DNA from: Diphasiastrum complanatum
Lineage: Eukaryota > Streptophyta > Lycopodiopsida > Lycopodiales > Lycopodiaceae
Assembly (NCBI GenBank): GCA_029204225.1
Contig: CM055104.1
Location: forward strand, 27,335,253 to 27,399,252
Length of the DNA: 64,000 nucleotides
Direction: 5' to 3'
Part shown: one piece after another, positions 52,671 through 63,640 of the stretch
Numbering within the stretch: position 1 is the stretch's first letter
How the letters are laid out: each line of letters starts with the position of its first letter
Position numbers and translations under genes: made by a program
Notes under the pieces: generated by a model
Seen by the model: the letters and a program-made list of their open reading frames with translations, nothing else
Told to the model about the DNA's origin: nothing
Database searches by the model: none

Positions 52671-54501
52671 ATGATGGCCAGGACCCAATCCACTGCCCAT
52701 GCCATAACCATTGTATAGCCATCCCATTCCCGTGTTTTCCCTAGTACTGGCCGTAGGCATGGCAGGAAGCAGGTCGGGTTGAGGGAGATAAAAAAACTCC
52801 AAAGATCAACTAAATTGTTGATCCCTAGAGCTCCTTTCGGCCAATTTGTACGGAATGTCACTCTGTCACTTGGGCTGAATGCGTTTTGTCGTGACAGCCA
52901 AGGCCTTACAGGGTGCTGTAGAAGATTTTTTGTCCCAGTTTTTTGAGAATACTTGTCTTTTGGCAGTGCATGGTAAGTGTGTCACCATCATGCCAAAGGG
53001 TTTCGTCATTCTCAAAAGGCTTCAGGACAGATATTATAATCTACATGTTGATAATGCTAGTACCTCCAGAGACCTACCTCTGGATAGAACAGTTGCTTCC
53101 CTTCCTCCTAGACGTATCTCGGCCAAGAGACCCCGTGTCTTCCTGAGATCTGAGTCAGATGCTGGAAAATCTGACTCAGATCGAGAATCTTCACCCCTTC
53201 CTCCTCTTGTTATTCGTCCAGCTCCTCAACAGGTTTCATCACCAAAAGTGTTGATTATCCAAGAGGAGCTAGACAAAATAACAGAGAAATTTGTAAATAT
53301 TGTTTCCACTTCTGTTTCTGCTCCTGTACATAATCTTTTTGTAAGAATTCCATACAATTCAGCCCAAGTTTATTTTGATTTTGACCATTATAATCAATAC
53401 GAGGCCTACCTAGCTAATATAATTGATTTTCTGATAACTTTTTTGATTTTTTTCTTCCAGATACAAGTAGAAGCTTTAGATTAGATCCCAAATTTTGTGC
53501 CAAGCTCAAACATAAAACCTCAGAAATTTCAGATGTAATAGTAGAAGCCGGAGTTTTTTTTTTTGCAGAATAGTACTAGTTTCGATTCCCATGGTACAGT
53601 TTTTGTTGTTAGTCCATTTTTCATGGGAGCGGTTAAGGCGAAAGAAGCCAATTTTGAGAAGGCTATCTATTTTATCAAATGCAGTCCTATGGCGAAATTC
53701 TATTTGATTCCATATGAAAATAAGTAAGGATTGCTCTTTTGTTTTTGTGGCTTTAATCTGGATTGTTGCATGCTTCATTACTTTAATAAGTAAGGAATTT
53801 TTTCATAAATATGAATTAATTGATATTTGTATTTTGGTTGTTGCAGTTGGCATTGGAGCTTGAACATTTTTTTTATAAAGATAAATAAGTAGGGAGTATT
53901 AAATTTTCTATGTGTAAAATTAAACTCAGTTGCAAATACACATAGAGAATTTAATTCTCTACTTCATGATGTCGTTCGGGAAATACCGACAACGACAACT
54001 TCAATTGGAGAGATAACCATTAGATCTCTTAAGGTATATTCAATTTATCTATGATATGCATGTATTCCTTTTCTAATTCAAATGTGTCGTCATAGCATAA
54101 ATAAAATTTCTATCATAATATTACTAATTTTCGTTCTATATATGCAGTGTGTACAACAAAAAGACGCTTCTAGTTGTGCATGGTTCGTCCTGTACATTAC
54201 AAAGCTATTTTTTGAGTGGTATAATTTACAAGTGGATTTAGATATTGAAAAGGTAATATTCTGTTCATTTGTAGTTCCTTTCATTCTGATTCATATTTTT
54301 TTACTATCATTGTTTGTAATTTGCTGATCTCGTGTTTTGTGATGACAGTTCACTCTTGAGCCGTATACTCCTGATGATGTATATAGATTTCGGCAAGAGT
54401 TGATCAGAACCTATGTCTTGTACGGTGTAAGCGTTGCACCTGCAATCGAGGGCCCTCAAGAGGAAGCTGCTCATGTCTTAACAGCCTTTCAGGTTGCTTA
54501 G
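52671..54501 (+). pseudogene. Gene B: histone H3-like fold followed by Ulp1/C48 protease
   Basis: The start MARTQSTAHA (52,674) recalls the H3 tail; TAG at 52,716. From 52,773 VGLREIKKLQRSTKLLIPRA then FVRN matches H3 alpha-N/alpha-1. After a +1 shift near 52,870, ALQGAVEDFLSQFFENT and HGKCVTIMPKG match alpha-2/alpha-3. A Ser/Pro/Arg-rich linker reaches 53,340 (GTAAGA donor). Next, ISDVIVEAG, a T11 run that shifts frame, and VVSPFFMGAVKAKEANF. Introns 53,724-53,846, 54,034-54,147 and 54,253-54,348 all keep phase and link FYLIPYEN, WHWSLNIFF, QQKDASSCAWFVLYITKLFF and TPDDVYRFRQELIRTYVLYG. WHW, QQ and SSCAW fit the Ulp1 His, Gln and Cys; the Asp position looks like Asn (LNS) and Gly after Cys is Ala. 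TAG at 53,890. Polyadenylation signal AATAAA at 54,534. The link between the two halves across 53,340-53,460 is out of frame by one base as read, so one gene or two is open. Confidence 0.75.
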
Positions 54502-55165
54502 GATGCAGATCTTATTTTATATGATCAAAAAGAAATAAAAGTCCTTCCTAATACAGAGGAAGTCAATTTTATAGCATTGAGGCCCTTCCCAAAACAGAGG
54601 AGGTCGAGATTATAGAAGGAGCTGTTGTCTTATCAGTTCCTAATACTGATAAAGAAAATAGAGAAAAATTGATTGAATAGAGATCTATTTGTAAATAGAG
54701 AGACATCAAAAAAATATATATATACAATCATTTTACATGTAAACAACCCATTTATGGGTTTTTTTTATTGATATCAATATAGATTCTTACAATCAGATTG
54801 TGTCCATAGTGTAATACTGGAATGCAGTTTTCTATATTGATAAAAAGACATGATGATTGGCATGTATTTGCTGATAGTGAATCTCAATGTTCTTCCATAA
54901 GTTGGATTGTTTTGCCAATATCTCTGCATTTGATCTCGAGCTCATGTCTTTTACGTACCTGCATAAAATTAATACAAAGTTAGTTAGTATTAGCACAAAC
55001 ATTGTATTAGAAAGTTTTGATTGAAACTATTCATAAAACATCGAGTGTTTATAGTTACTTACGAGTTTACCATAAATCATTTTTTATTTATATTTGAAAA
55101 ATTCTACGTTACAAGGTTTCAATTGGTCCACATGGCAACAAAAATAAGAAAAAAAATAAAAAAAC
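54502..55165. other. 3' and subterminal part of the TIR element
   Basis: AT-rich, no gene. TTTCAATTGGTCCACATGG at about 55,118 resembles subterminal words in the MITE at 5843-6219. Confidence 0.5.
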
Positions 55166-55208
55166 ATCTTTTTCAAAGGCCCTCGTTGGGCTCTAAGTTT
55201 CTCTAATG

Positions 55209-55236
55209 CCTTTAGCAAGCAAAGCTTGATCATCCT
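55209..55236 (-). pseudogene. Nine-residue Copia Gag remnant
   Basis: Minus strand DDQALLAKG, the Gag linker text also seen at 16,690 as DDQALFTKG. It is the far side of the Gag interrupted by the TIR element. Homology ends at about 55,237. Confidence 0.6.
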
Positions 55237-56589
55237 ATGGAGTTTGCCTTGACTTCACCACCTTGCGTGCTGCTCTTCCTGCAACATGATTCCGTGGAAG
55301 TTTTCAAAAGTAGGCAATCTCTCCCTCGAAAGGACACTACAAATGCAAATGGACAGAGCGTGAAGCTTTGGGAGCCAGCTCTAGGTTGGAGAGCTGATGG
55401 AGATCGCACGGGGTGTGATTGGAGGGCAAGCACCATGATGGGTGTTTTGCTAGCAATCTACTACAGGGGACATTGATGGCGAGGGCTTCATGGTGTGCTC
55501 ATTTGGGAGTACATGTTGGCATTATAGCAGGGGGCCAGTCATTGGCATTGGCATCGATGGAGAGGCATCTACCATCACGGGCTGGATAAGCTATCTATAG
55601 TTTTCATGCATTTGGGTATATTTGCAGGAATCTAGGCTTGGCACAGGTGTTGGAATTTCCATGGTGCAGATTTTCAGGTGGTGAGATCATGGGAAAGCCT
55701 AGAGGAAGTCACTCAGAGCCATATATCAATACAATCAGGGAGACAGTGGTCTCGGAATCCCATGAGCGGCAACTCATAGATATGCTTGTGTTGGCATGGT
55801 GTCGGGTGAGCCAAGGAGAGCGAGAAGATGCTAGGAGCCTAGTGGAGCAGGTGATACTCTAGAGGTTGGCTTGCTTAGCAGGATGGTGACTAGGATGGAA
55901 GACATCAGGTGAGCATAGTATGTGGATGACGAGTTCATTGGGGTGGCACTCAGACAGATGCTACAGTTGCGGTGGGAGGCCTATGTACGGGTCAAATCAG
56001 AGTTGACAACAGCAAGCATGGGAAGTTGAGAAGACTATAGGAGAGGCAGACTATCATCAGTATCTCTGGAAAATAGGCGAACTACTCAGGTATAGCCTAT
56101 GGTGAGGTTTGTGTACATTCATTCTTTGAGTCCTTGGTAGACTCTTGTGCTTGGAGCATGGGGAATGGATGGGGATCAGCTTTTAGGACTTATTGGACAG
56201 TTGGATATGCTTGGACATGAGGGCATCTTGTTACAAGTGCAGGCCATGGTTGAGGACCTGATTTGGAGACCACTGGTGTAGCAGTGGATCTATAGGTGGC
56301 ATAGGTGTTGGTACGATAGGATACAACTTATGGGCAGGCCTTGGTCATGTATTTGACATTTTATCATTCGTGTTAATTTGCATGAGTGTGTGTGGGCTTG
56401 CATGTTACCTTGTCATGGGAGTCTAGATCTGAGTTGGAGTTGTATGTGGTTGTGCATTTGCTATGTTAGAAACAAAGTAATCATTTGATACTCCTTGACT
56501 TGTCATCATGTCTACTAGTTGTTTATCCGGTGAGGGTATAGTCTTATGGTGACAGTAAGATTTCCTTCTGGTTTTATGGGCATTCAAGT
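55237..56589. other. Unclassified, no clear gene
   Basis: Higher G content than its surroundings. The best frame is plus 55,638-55,862 (75 codons, ESHERQLIDMLVLAWCRVSQ), continuing with stops. No homology recognised. It could be a decayed captured gene or transposon ORF. Confidence 0.35.
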
Positions 56590-56710
56590 TTTGCGTGGAT
56601 TATCCACACAGAAGGTATCCACACGTGGATAATCCACGCGCTATCCATGCGTGGATGTTCCACGCGAAAGTTTTTGTTTTCTTCACACGTGGGAGGGTCC
56701 CCCACATGGA
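56590..56710. repeat. Second GTGGAT/ATCCAC palindrome cluster
   Basis: GCGTGGATTATCCAC, GTATCCACACGTGGATAATCCACGCG, CATGCGTGGATGTTCCACGCG and CACACGTGGG within 110 bp. Same motif set as 36,840-37,310. (Longest run written here is split by the commas; positions are 56,594-56,672.). Confidence 0.75.
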
Positions 56711-58559
56711 CTTGCATGCTTTAAATATCATGCAAGTCATAATTTTTTCTAGATTGTATGAGAATATTTTATTGTAAGATTTGACATATAATCTTACATA
56801 AAATATATTTTTTAATATGATGCAACATAAAAAATCAATTCAAAGATCATTATGGTAGTATTTAATTGTTAAAACTAGTTTTATATTGTTATAAATTTTA
56901 TTTTTCTTGAGATTTGACATACAAGACAAAATCATGAGATAAATATTTGTTAGTAAACAAGTAATTTGACAAGTTTTTTAGGATTTTATGACATAATATT
57001 ATGTCAAATTGGTGATGTCATCAAAAATTTAATTTGTTAATAATCTAGGTGTCATAGATTTGATATAATTTGATGACATAATTATATGGTCAAATAGAAA
57101 AAATTTGTTTTTGTTATGTGACCTCCTAAATGGTTGCATGGGGTCATTTAGATGCATGATCAAAAGCATTTATGTTATATTGAAGACCTTAGTGATATGT
57201 GACCTATATGATATATCTTTTTAATTGTTGGTGTGTGACCTATATAACCTTATATGAAATCATAGTAATTAGTTGAAATATCATTTAGCATTGTAATAAA
57301 GATGTTGATCAATGGTGTGCTAGCTAGTATATGATTGATTGACATTGTCCAATTGCTCGTCTGTTTGATTCGATTCGCTATTGTTCAATTCGAATATTAT
57401 TCACTCAATCCAATCACTAGCTATCTCGATCATGGGTAGCCATATAATACTGTAAAAGGTGCATGATTGATTTGTGAGATGTCGATCCTGCAAGCAAGAC
57501 ACCTGATAGAAACAAGATACATCTAATCTTCTATGGCAGTCTGGTTAAGGATTATCTGATTAGAAGTGAAGCTATCTAAGCAATTGTCTAAACATTGTCT
57601 AAGACTCTGATAGTCCATAGTATTATCTATGGAACTATCTAAGTGGCCACAACAGTGTGTAAAATAGTCTGTCTAAGGAACTTGTTGGAAGACAATATTC
57701 AAAGTTGAACTACTATGATAACTTATTGTAAAGGCATTATTTCAACTTCTAAAAGGCCCATTTACGAAGTCTCTCATTATTTGAACTTCACGAAGGATGG
57801 ACAAATGGCTATCCAAGGTTCGTTTTCACAAGTCATTGGTCACGTTTTTTATGGGAGGATATTATGTTGTTGAATAAAACATATTTTTTTAATATGATTC
57901 AACATATAAGATAAAATCATGGGTCATTATGATAGTATTTAATTTTTACAAAACTAATTTTTACAAATCTTATAGGACTTGAATTGTAGTAATTTTGAGA
58001 TTTTTATGATAAAAATCGGTTAAAATGGTCTTTACTTGAACACATATTGTAAGAATTGTATTTCCATTTTGGGCATCCGGCCTGCCCAATAATGGTTGAA
58101 GTAGGAATTTAAAATTATGTAATTATTTTCTTCATTTGAATTTAGTACTCATGGAGACCCTGTCAATGTACGTATAAAGAATTTGTTAATAAAATACTAT
58201 AGTGCGTTTTGAATTCACCGGCCGGCTAAAGAAATCTTAGTCACGGGTCCCAACGGCCACGACAATATCAGTATCGACCAGTTTGAGTGGATCAACATTG
58301 ACAACAATGGAAATGAAAATTAGAGCATTGAGCACAAATACTGTCAAAATATTACAGGCAGGTTATTTTGTACCAAAATTGGTCCGTGATACAGTACATA
58401 CATAGCAAGAGTTGGACCGTGATCGTCAAAATTCCCATCGGATATCCTTTCAATTACATCGGTTTTTGGAATGGAAGTTACAACTTTGCATAGAAATCAG
58501 AAGATTTCTAGTTTTCAAAGCTAATGGTAAAATGTTTTTAATGGATTAGAAACAACTTT
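56711..58559. other. AT-rich non-coding region
   Basis: No gene seen. Repeats of short words such as TTTGACAT, ATGACATAAT and ATCTAAGNNNTGTCTAAG occur near 56,880-57,070 and 57,570-57,670. Confidence 0.5.
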
Positions 58560-59300
58560 GATGAAGATGTCTCTTTGAAGATGAACCGATTTATGTAATA
58601 AATCAAGAAAACCTTGAGGAGTTACTGAGTGTGTCAAAATCGGTTGTTGTCTTTCACACACATGCGAAGTGCAATGAAGAAGAAGAAAATATTCAAAAAA
58701 CTTCATGCAAGTCACAATGTCGTAATCGATATTCCATCAACAAGGTAGTGACAAACCCACAAAAACAACGAACATGAATCAAAGGAATAAAGGGATGTCA
58801 TTAAATGCTGAGAATGATGCCAAAAAATATGAAGACAAATATTGTTACGTAAGATGTTTTTGAAAAGATGATAAGGGATCCAAGAAAGGCAAGATTCCTG
58901 AGTCAAAGTTCCCTTCCCATTAACTTCTAAAAAAGCCATGTGTAAAAAGGGAAATAGAATATTCAGACAATAAAGTCCTTCAACAAACTTTGGATCTATA
59001 TGACACAAGCATCATGACCAATGAAAAGCAGGAAGTACACTTCATTGCCAGCATGAAGAGTTGACTTTGGAATTGAAAATACCGAGAACATAACCAACGG
59101 GGAATGTAACCATGTGCAGACTTCAGCAATTTCCATCGGGACCCATGGGAAAATTTTATAGATGCTTGAGCAACCATTTAGGCTCAAAAAGTGCTCGACG
59201 AAGGCTTTTGAAAACCAGACAAGACGATAATTTTCATCAACAAAGAGTGCTTCACAAGTGCCCTCTCTCACATTACAACCTCACTTATGTGTGCAATGAC
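58560..59300. repeat. Unclassified dispersed repeat (copy B)
   Basis: Diverged counterpart of 21,841-22,620 (GTCATTAA, CAACAAACTTTGGA, AGTTGACTTTG in the same order). Minus frames up to 98 codons have no known motif. Confidence 0.4.
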
Positions 59301-59309
59301 ATCAAGTGA

Positions 59310-59817
59310 ACGATATTGGTTCACTTTGGCTCAACACCAACGGCAGAGACAGACGACTCGAAGACATTCTGTTCGTACCAACTATATAGCAAGACTTCCT
59401 CTCTGTAGCAAAAATAGCAGATGTAGGCATGCGTGTGACGTTTTCTAACGAATCATGCAACATAATTGATGCCAGCACCAACACTCTCATTACTCAAGGC
59501 AGAAGGAAGGGCAACCTATATCATCTAAAGGTGCGCCTACCTGAAGATCAAATGCATCAGACCCATGACGACTCACCAGACACCCTGTGGCACAGAAGAC
59601 TCTGCCACATGAACTCAATGGCACTCTACCAAGCAAGCCATCATGGAGCGATAACATGGGTCAGCATCTCGAATGCAATCAATTCGACCACCTGTGATGC
59701 ATGTTTGAAAGGCAAGATGTCACGCACACCATTCATCAAAGACTCTTACAAAAGGACAAAGATTCTAGAGCTGGTGCACTCTGACATCTGCGGTCCATTC
59801 AACTTGATCTCAGTGAT
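59310..59817 (+). pseudogene. Copia lineage 3: protease end and GAG-pre-integrase
   Basis: Plus strand. EDILFVPTI then SVAKIADVGMRVTFSNESC, GNLYHLKV, TLWHRRLCHMNSMAL and CDACLKGKMSRTPF (zinc-binding His/Cys of the integrase N-domain), LELVHSDICGPFN. Upstream Gag and protease catalytic site are missing. Cut after HSDICGPFN by a foreign segment at 59,818. Sequence is clearly different from families 1 and 2. Confidence 0.85.
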
Positions 59818-60394
59818 ATGCATTTATAGATGCCATCTAGTCTCCTAATCAAGGACTTGACACAAATGAAGGTTACTTCTATTGATTTGATTGAAGGTCT
59901 ACCTTATCCCACTTCTTAGGGACCTGAAAAGATCAGTAATAGACTTCCTATAAAGATCTAAGAATGATCTCTAACAAAATCAAATCATAGAATACTAGAA
60001 ACAATGCACTTGCTTGATTGAAGTAGACAATACTAGTAGAATTGCCCCTCTTTCTATAAAGAACATTAAAGCTTCCAAATGATCTGATCAAGAGTGAATT
60101 TCAGCAACCTAATTTACTTCCAAAATCACTTGTAAAAGATCTAAATGGAACTTAATGAGGATGCAACACAATCTACTATCCAATCACAAGCAAAAAATAA
60201 TCAAAATTGATGAAAAATTGATCTAATTTGGTGCATAAGTCAAGCAATGGTTGGACTGAACCTAAATCACTTTAGGAGGTGCCTACTACACCTTAGAACA
60301 GCCTTGAAGAGTCCCCAAAACTCTGATCTTCCCTCTCCTTGAATGCTAGAAAGCCTCCTCTATGAAATCACCTCCAAAACTCGCTTAGAAATCA
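59818..60394 (-). repeat. Inserted Copia family-2 leader, reversed
   Basis: The minus strand reads the family-2 leader ending in the Gag start MASINAY (59,820-59,845 complement). The first 130 bases are almost the same as 20,335-20,470. It preserves about 400 more bases of leader than the copy at 20.4 kb. No target duplication or LTR is visible at its ends, so it looks like a filler insertion. Confidence 0.75.
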
Positions 60395-61131
60395 ATGCTT
60401 GGAGCAAAATATTATATAACCTTCATTGATGATTATAGCAGGTTTGCCAAAGTGTATTTTATTCAGAATAAATCTGAAGCACTCGAAAAATTCACAGAAT
60501 GTGTGAATTGGACTGAGAGATGCACAAGCAACAAGGTGAAGCAGATCAGAACAGATCGAGGTGACAAATATATCTCAAATCGCTTCACTGACTTCTGCAA
60601 TGATCGTGGCATCATTCACAGAAGAACTGCAACCTACACATCGCAGCACAATGGTGTTGTAAATGAAAGAACAAGACCCTGATGGAAGCAGCCAGATGCA
60701 TGATGGCATACTCCAAGGCTCCAAGGGCACTATCGGCTGAAGCAGTAGCTATAGCCGCATACATCCAGAATAGGATAGGTAAATCTGGTGTTCCTCACAC
60801 GACACCACATGAGCTATGGTGGGGTAGAAAGCCCAACTTGTCTCACATCAGAATATATGGCTATGCAACATATGCACATATTCTTGATAAGCTTCACGAG
60901 AAGCTTGATGAGAAAGCCTAGAAAGGATTTCTAGTAGGTTATGACAATAATTCGTCATACTATAGCATCTACATGCTAGACACGAACACTGTGAAAACAA
61001 TGAGAGATGTCAAATTTGACGAGAGTAGGACAATGGCCAACGAAGACCCTGTTAGCTATGAAGTACTGGAAAGACAATACTATGACCTGCCGCCAACGTC
61101 AGAGGGAGCAGAGGACGTACACGAAAACGAA
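60395..61131 (+). pseudogene. Copia lineage 3 integrase
   Basis: GAKYYITFIDDYSRFAKVYF, IRTDRGDKYISNRF (second catalytic Asp; Gly-Gly-Glu is changed to Gly-Asp), QHNGVVNERTR (Glu), then after a one-base shift EAARCMMAYSKAP, HELWWGRKPNLSHIRIYG and KGFLVGYDNNSSYYSIYM. Stops at 60,680 and 60,919. Confidence 0.85.
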
Positions 61132-61339
61132 GATTTTTGAGTCGTATCCCATTCGAGTGACGAATCAAACGAAGAAAGATTCGAGAGGCAACTTGTTGCC
61201 GCAGTTCCTGTAAACCAAGATGGTTCCGGACTGAGCAAAATAGACAAGGGCAAAGGCATACCCATTCCGAGAGGATCTCCCAGAAGGTTGACAAAACCAC
61301 AAAGAGCACCAGCAAGATTTGTGCCAGGCAGCTTAGCTT

Positions 61340-62220
61340 CCATATCAGAATTATTCTGAGGGTTCTGTGGCGAACCACAGACATTCGAGGAGGCGATTGA
61401 AGGTCTAGAAAAGGACAAATGGATCCAAGCCATGAACGAAGAGATGGAGTCCACGAGGAAGAACCATATATGGATGTTGGAGCCATTACCTCATAAGCGC
61501 AAGACTGTCAAATGCAAATGAGTTTTCAAGCTCAAGTATGGACCAGACGGGAGTGTGACGAAATACAAGACAAGATTGGTAGCGACGGGTTTCTCTCAGA
61601 GATACGGTATTGACTACTCTGAAACCTTCTCTCCAGTCGTCAAACATTCATCCCTACGTCTGTTATTTGCATATGCAGCAGCTTATGACCTCAGGATCCA
61701 CATTGTGGACGAGAAAACGGCCTTTTTACATGGCGAATTAGACGAAGAGGTATACAGGGATCAACCCCCAGGATTTGTCTCGTATTCACTTCCTGACTAT
61801 GTATGCAGAATGCATAGAAGCATCTATGGTCTGAAGCAATCAGCCCGACAATGGTACAAGAAGAAGGATCAGGCCCTGAAATCATTGGGATTCAAGCCTC
61901 TATTGGCTTACTCCAATGTGTATGTCAGAGTTACATATGGGCAGATCATCATAGTGGCTATATATATGGACGACACTCTGATACTTAGTAGGAGTGAGCA
62001 GCTAATTGTTGAAGTAAAGACAGAGATCTCGAAACATTTTGAGATAGTGGATCTGGGAGAAGCCAGGTGTTACCTAGGCTTACAAATTGAAAGGGACTAT
62101 GAGGGTGGCAAGTTATACATTCACCAGTCCAGATATACCCAAAAGATCCTAGAGGACTTTGGGATGCTGAACTGCAAAGGAGCGAACTCCAATGCTCGCG
62201 GGGACGGAGCTAACAAATGA
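61340..62220 (+). pseudogene. Copia lineage 3 reverse transcriptase
   Basis: EEAIEGLEKDKWIQAMNEEM, a TGA at about 61,519 where CKWVF is expected, TKYKTRLVATGFSQRYGIDY, FSPVVKHSSLRLL, EKTAFLHGELDEEVY, YGLKQSARQWYKK and catalytic YMDD (about 61,966-61,977), VDLGEARCYLGLQIERD. 221-residue main frame. At 62,190-62,220 it shifts frame into the RNase H part. Confidence 0.88.
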
Positions 62221-62960
62221 CGACTGTCCAAAGACTGAGGATAAAAGAGAACAGATGCAGCTCACACCCTACAGGAGGCTGATAGGTTCACTGATGTACC
62301 TTGTAGACACCACACGTCATGATATTGCTTATGCAGTATTCAGGATGAGCCAATTCTGCACGAATCTAGGCTCGACACGTTGGAAGATTGCAAAACGAAT
62401 TTTGCAATATCTTCAATTAACGAGGGATTATGGCTTGTGTTATTGTCGTGGTGCAGGTCTCAGTATACTTTCCTACAGCGATGCTAGCTGGGCATCTCTC
62501 AAGGACGACTGTAAAAGCGTCTCAGGAGGATGCACCATCGCATCAGGAGCAACAATTCTCTGGGTCAGCAAGAAGTAGACCATTGTAGCTCAGTCGTCCT
62601 GCAAAGTAGAGTACGTAGCAGTAGCGAAGATGGCCAACGAAATAATTTGGCTAAGGCAGTTCCTAGACGAATTGGGCGAAACAAGGAACGAGCCATTGGT
62701 CTTGTAGATGGACAACACCTCTGTGATACACCTGACGAAAGATCCTGTAATCCACTCAAGAATGAAGCACATTGCGATCAAGTATCACTTGATCAGGCAT
62801 CTAATTGAAAGGAAGATGATGCAGACCACCTTCATAGGAACGAAAGATATGGTTGTTGACATTTTCAAAGCTCTGGACAAAGGGCTCTTTGAGAGGCAAA
62901 GGAGCAGTCTCGGGATCATAAAGCTACCATGCTTTGAGAGGGAGCTGAAGAAACAAAGTG
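62192..62960 (+). pseudogene. Copia lineage 3 RT end and RNase H
   Basis: RRLIGSLMYLVDTTRHDIAYAV, WKIAKRILQYL, SYSDASWASLKDDCKSVSGG, stop at 62,576, then SSCKVEYVAVAKMANEIIW (RNase H Glu), stop at 62,706, MDNTSVIHLTKDPVIHSRMKHIAIKYHLIR and DMVVDIFKALDKGLF. Typical Copia order. Two stops. Confidence 0.85.
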
Positions 62961-63640
62961 TTTCTGATTACAAAGTCTTGCTAGCTTTCAGTCCTTCACT
63001 TGACGAAGATGTTCGTGAACTCGAACATCTGGAGACACGAAACACAAAGAGTTTCGCGAACACGAAAGTCAACGGAGACAAAGACGAACGTTTCGCGAAC
63101 ACGAAGGATCCACGAACGAGATTCCTTTGCGGTCCAACAAGAGAGAAAGGCAGACGAGGTAAGTGAAATCAACAGTGGAAATGAAACCCGTTCTGTCCTC
63201 GCGCTCCAAGGAGTACCACCAGAGATCATGCAAGTACCCAGAAGTACAGAGATCTGACCTGATGGCATGACGTCAACAGATACTTCCTAGGTTGTGGCTA
63301 ATCTGTCACTCTTGTAATTCCTGATTGGTTGTAGATGTATAATCACTCTAATCTTAGGTTTACATAGAGAGACCGTACTTACTGGATAATACTTGACATA
63401 TATCAGAACAGGATACACAGTGTGTAACTAAGAGTAGAGACACTGAAGAAGTCTGATGCTAGTAAGCAATAAAGACGAATGCAGACAGAAGCTCCGCCTG
63501 CGTGCGAGAAGATAATTCTGTCTAGGATCAGAAGATCCAATTGTCCGCTAGTGAAGCGAGACTACTACTCATGAGAGAACCGTGCTTCTCTCACACCAAC
63601 GCACTGCATGGATTCGCATGCAGTGCCTTGAAAAAATCAG
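62961..63640 (+). other. 3' end of Copia lineage 3, possible LTR
   Basis: Contains two copies of TTTCGCGAACACGAA (about 63,053 and 63,091). Later sequence (63,290-63,600) looks LTR-like, with CAATAAAGACG at 63,467 as a possible polyadenylation signal, but no clear TG start or polypurine tract was found. Confidence 0.35.

Larger units (their letters stand above)
48762..55208. mobile_element. 6.4-kb TIR element carrying H3-like/Ulp1 and other genes
   Basis: Left end CATTAGAGAAAATATGGGCC and the complement of the right end CATTAGAGAAACTTAGAGCC are inverted repeats, about 33 of 43 positions alike (both also with GAGGGCC). Inserted in Copia Gag; the Gag text is consistent on the two sides. CTT occurs at both borders if a flanking G is counted in the ends, so a 3-bp duplication is possible, but an in-frame Gag is restored best with none. 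The interior has three spliced genes in two directions. The same ends are found at 5843-6219. A CACTA-like (3-bp duplication) class is possible; no DDE transposase was identified. Confidence 0.75.

Noticed and set aside
52460-52861. 133-codon minus-strand frame over the promoter and H3-like start.
   Set aside because: It is the antisense shadow of the H3-like coding region; no motif of its own.
61052-61486. 144-codon minus frame in Copia lineage 3.
   Set aside because: Shadow of the integrase-RT linker on the plus strand; no motif.
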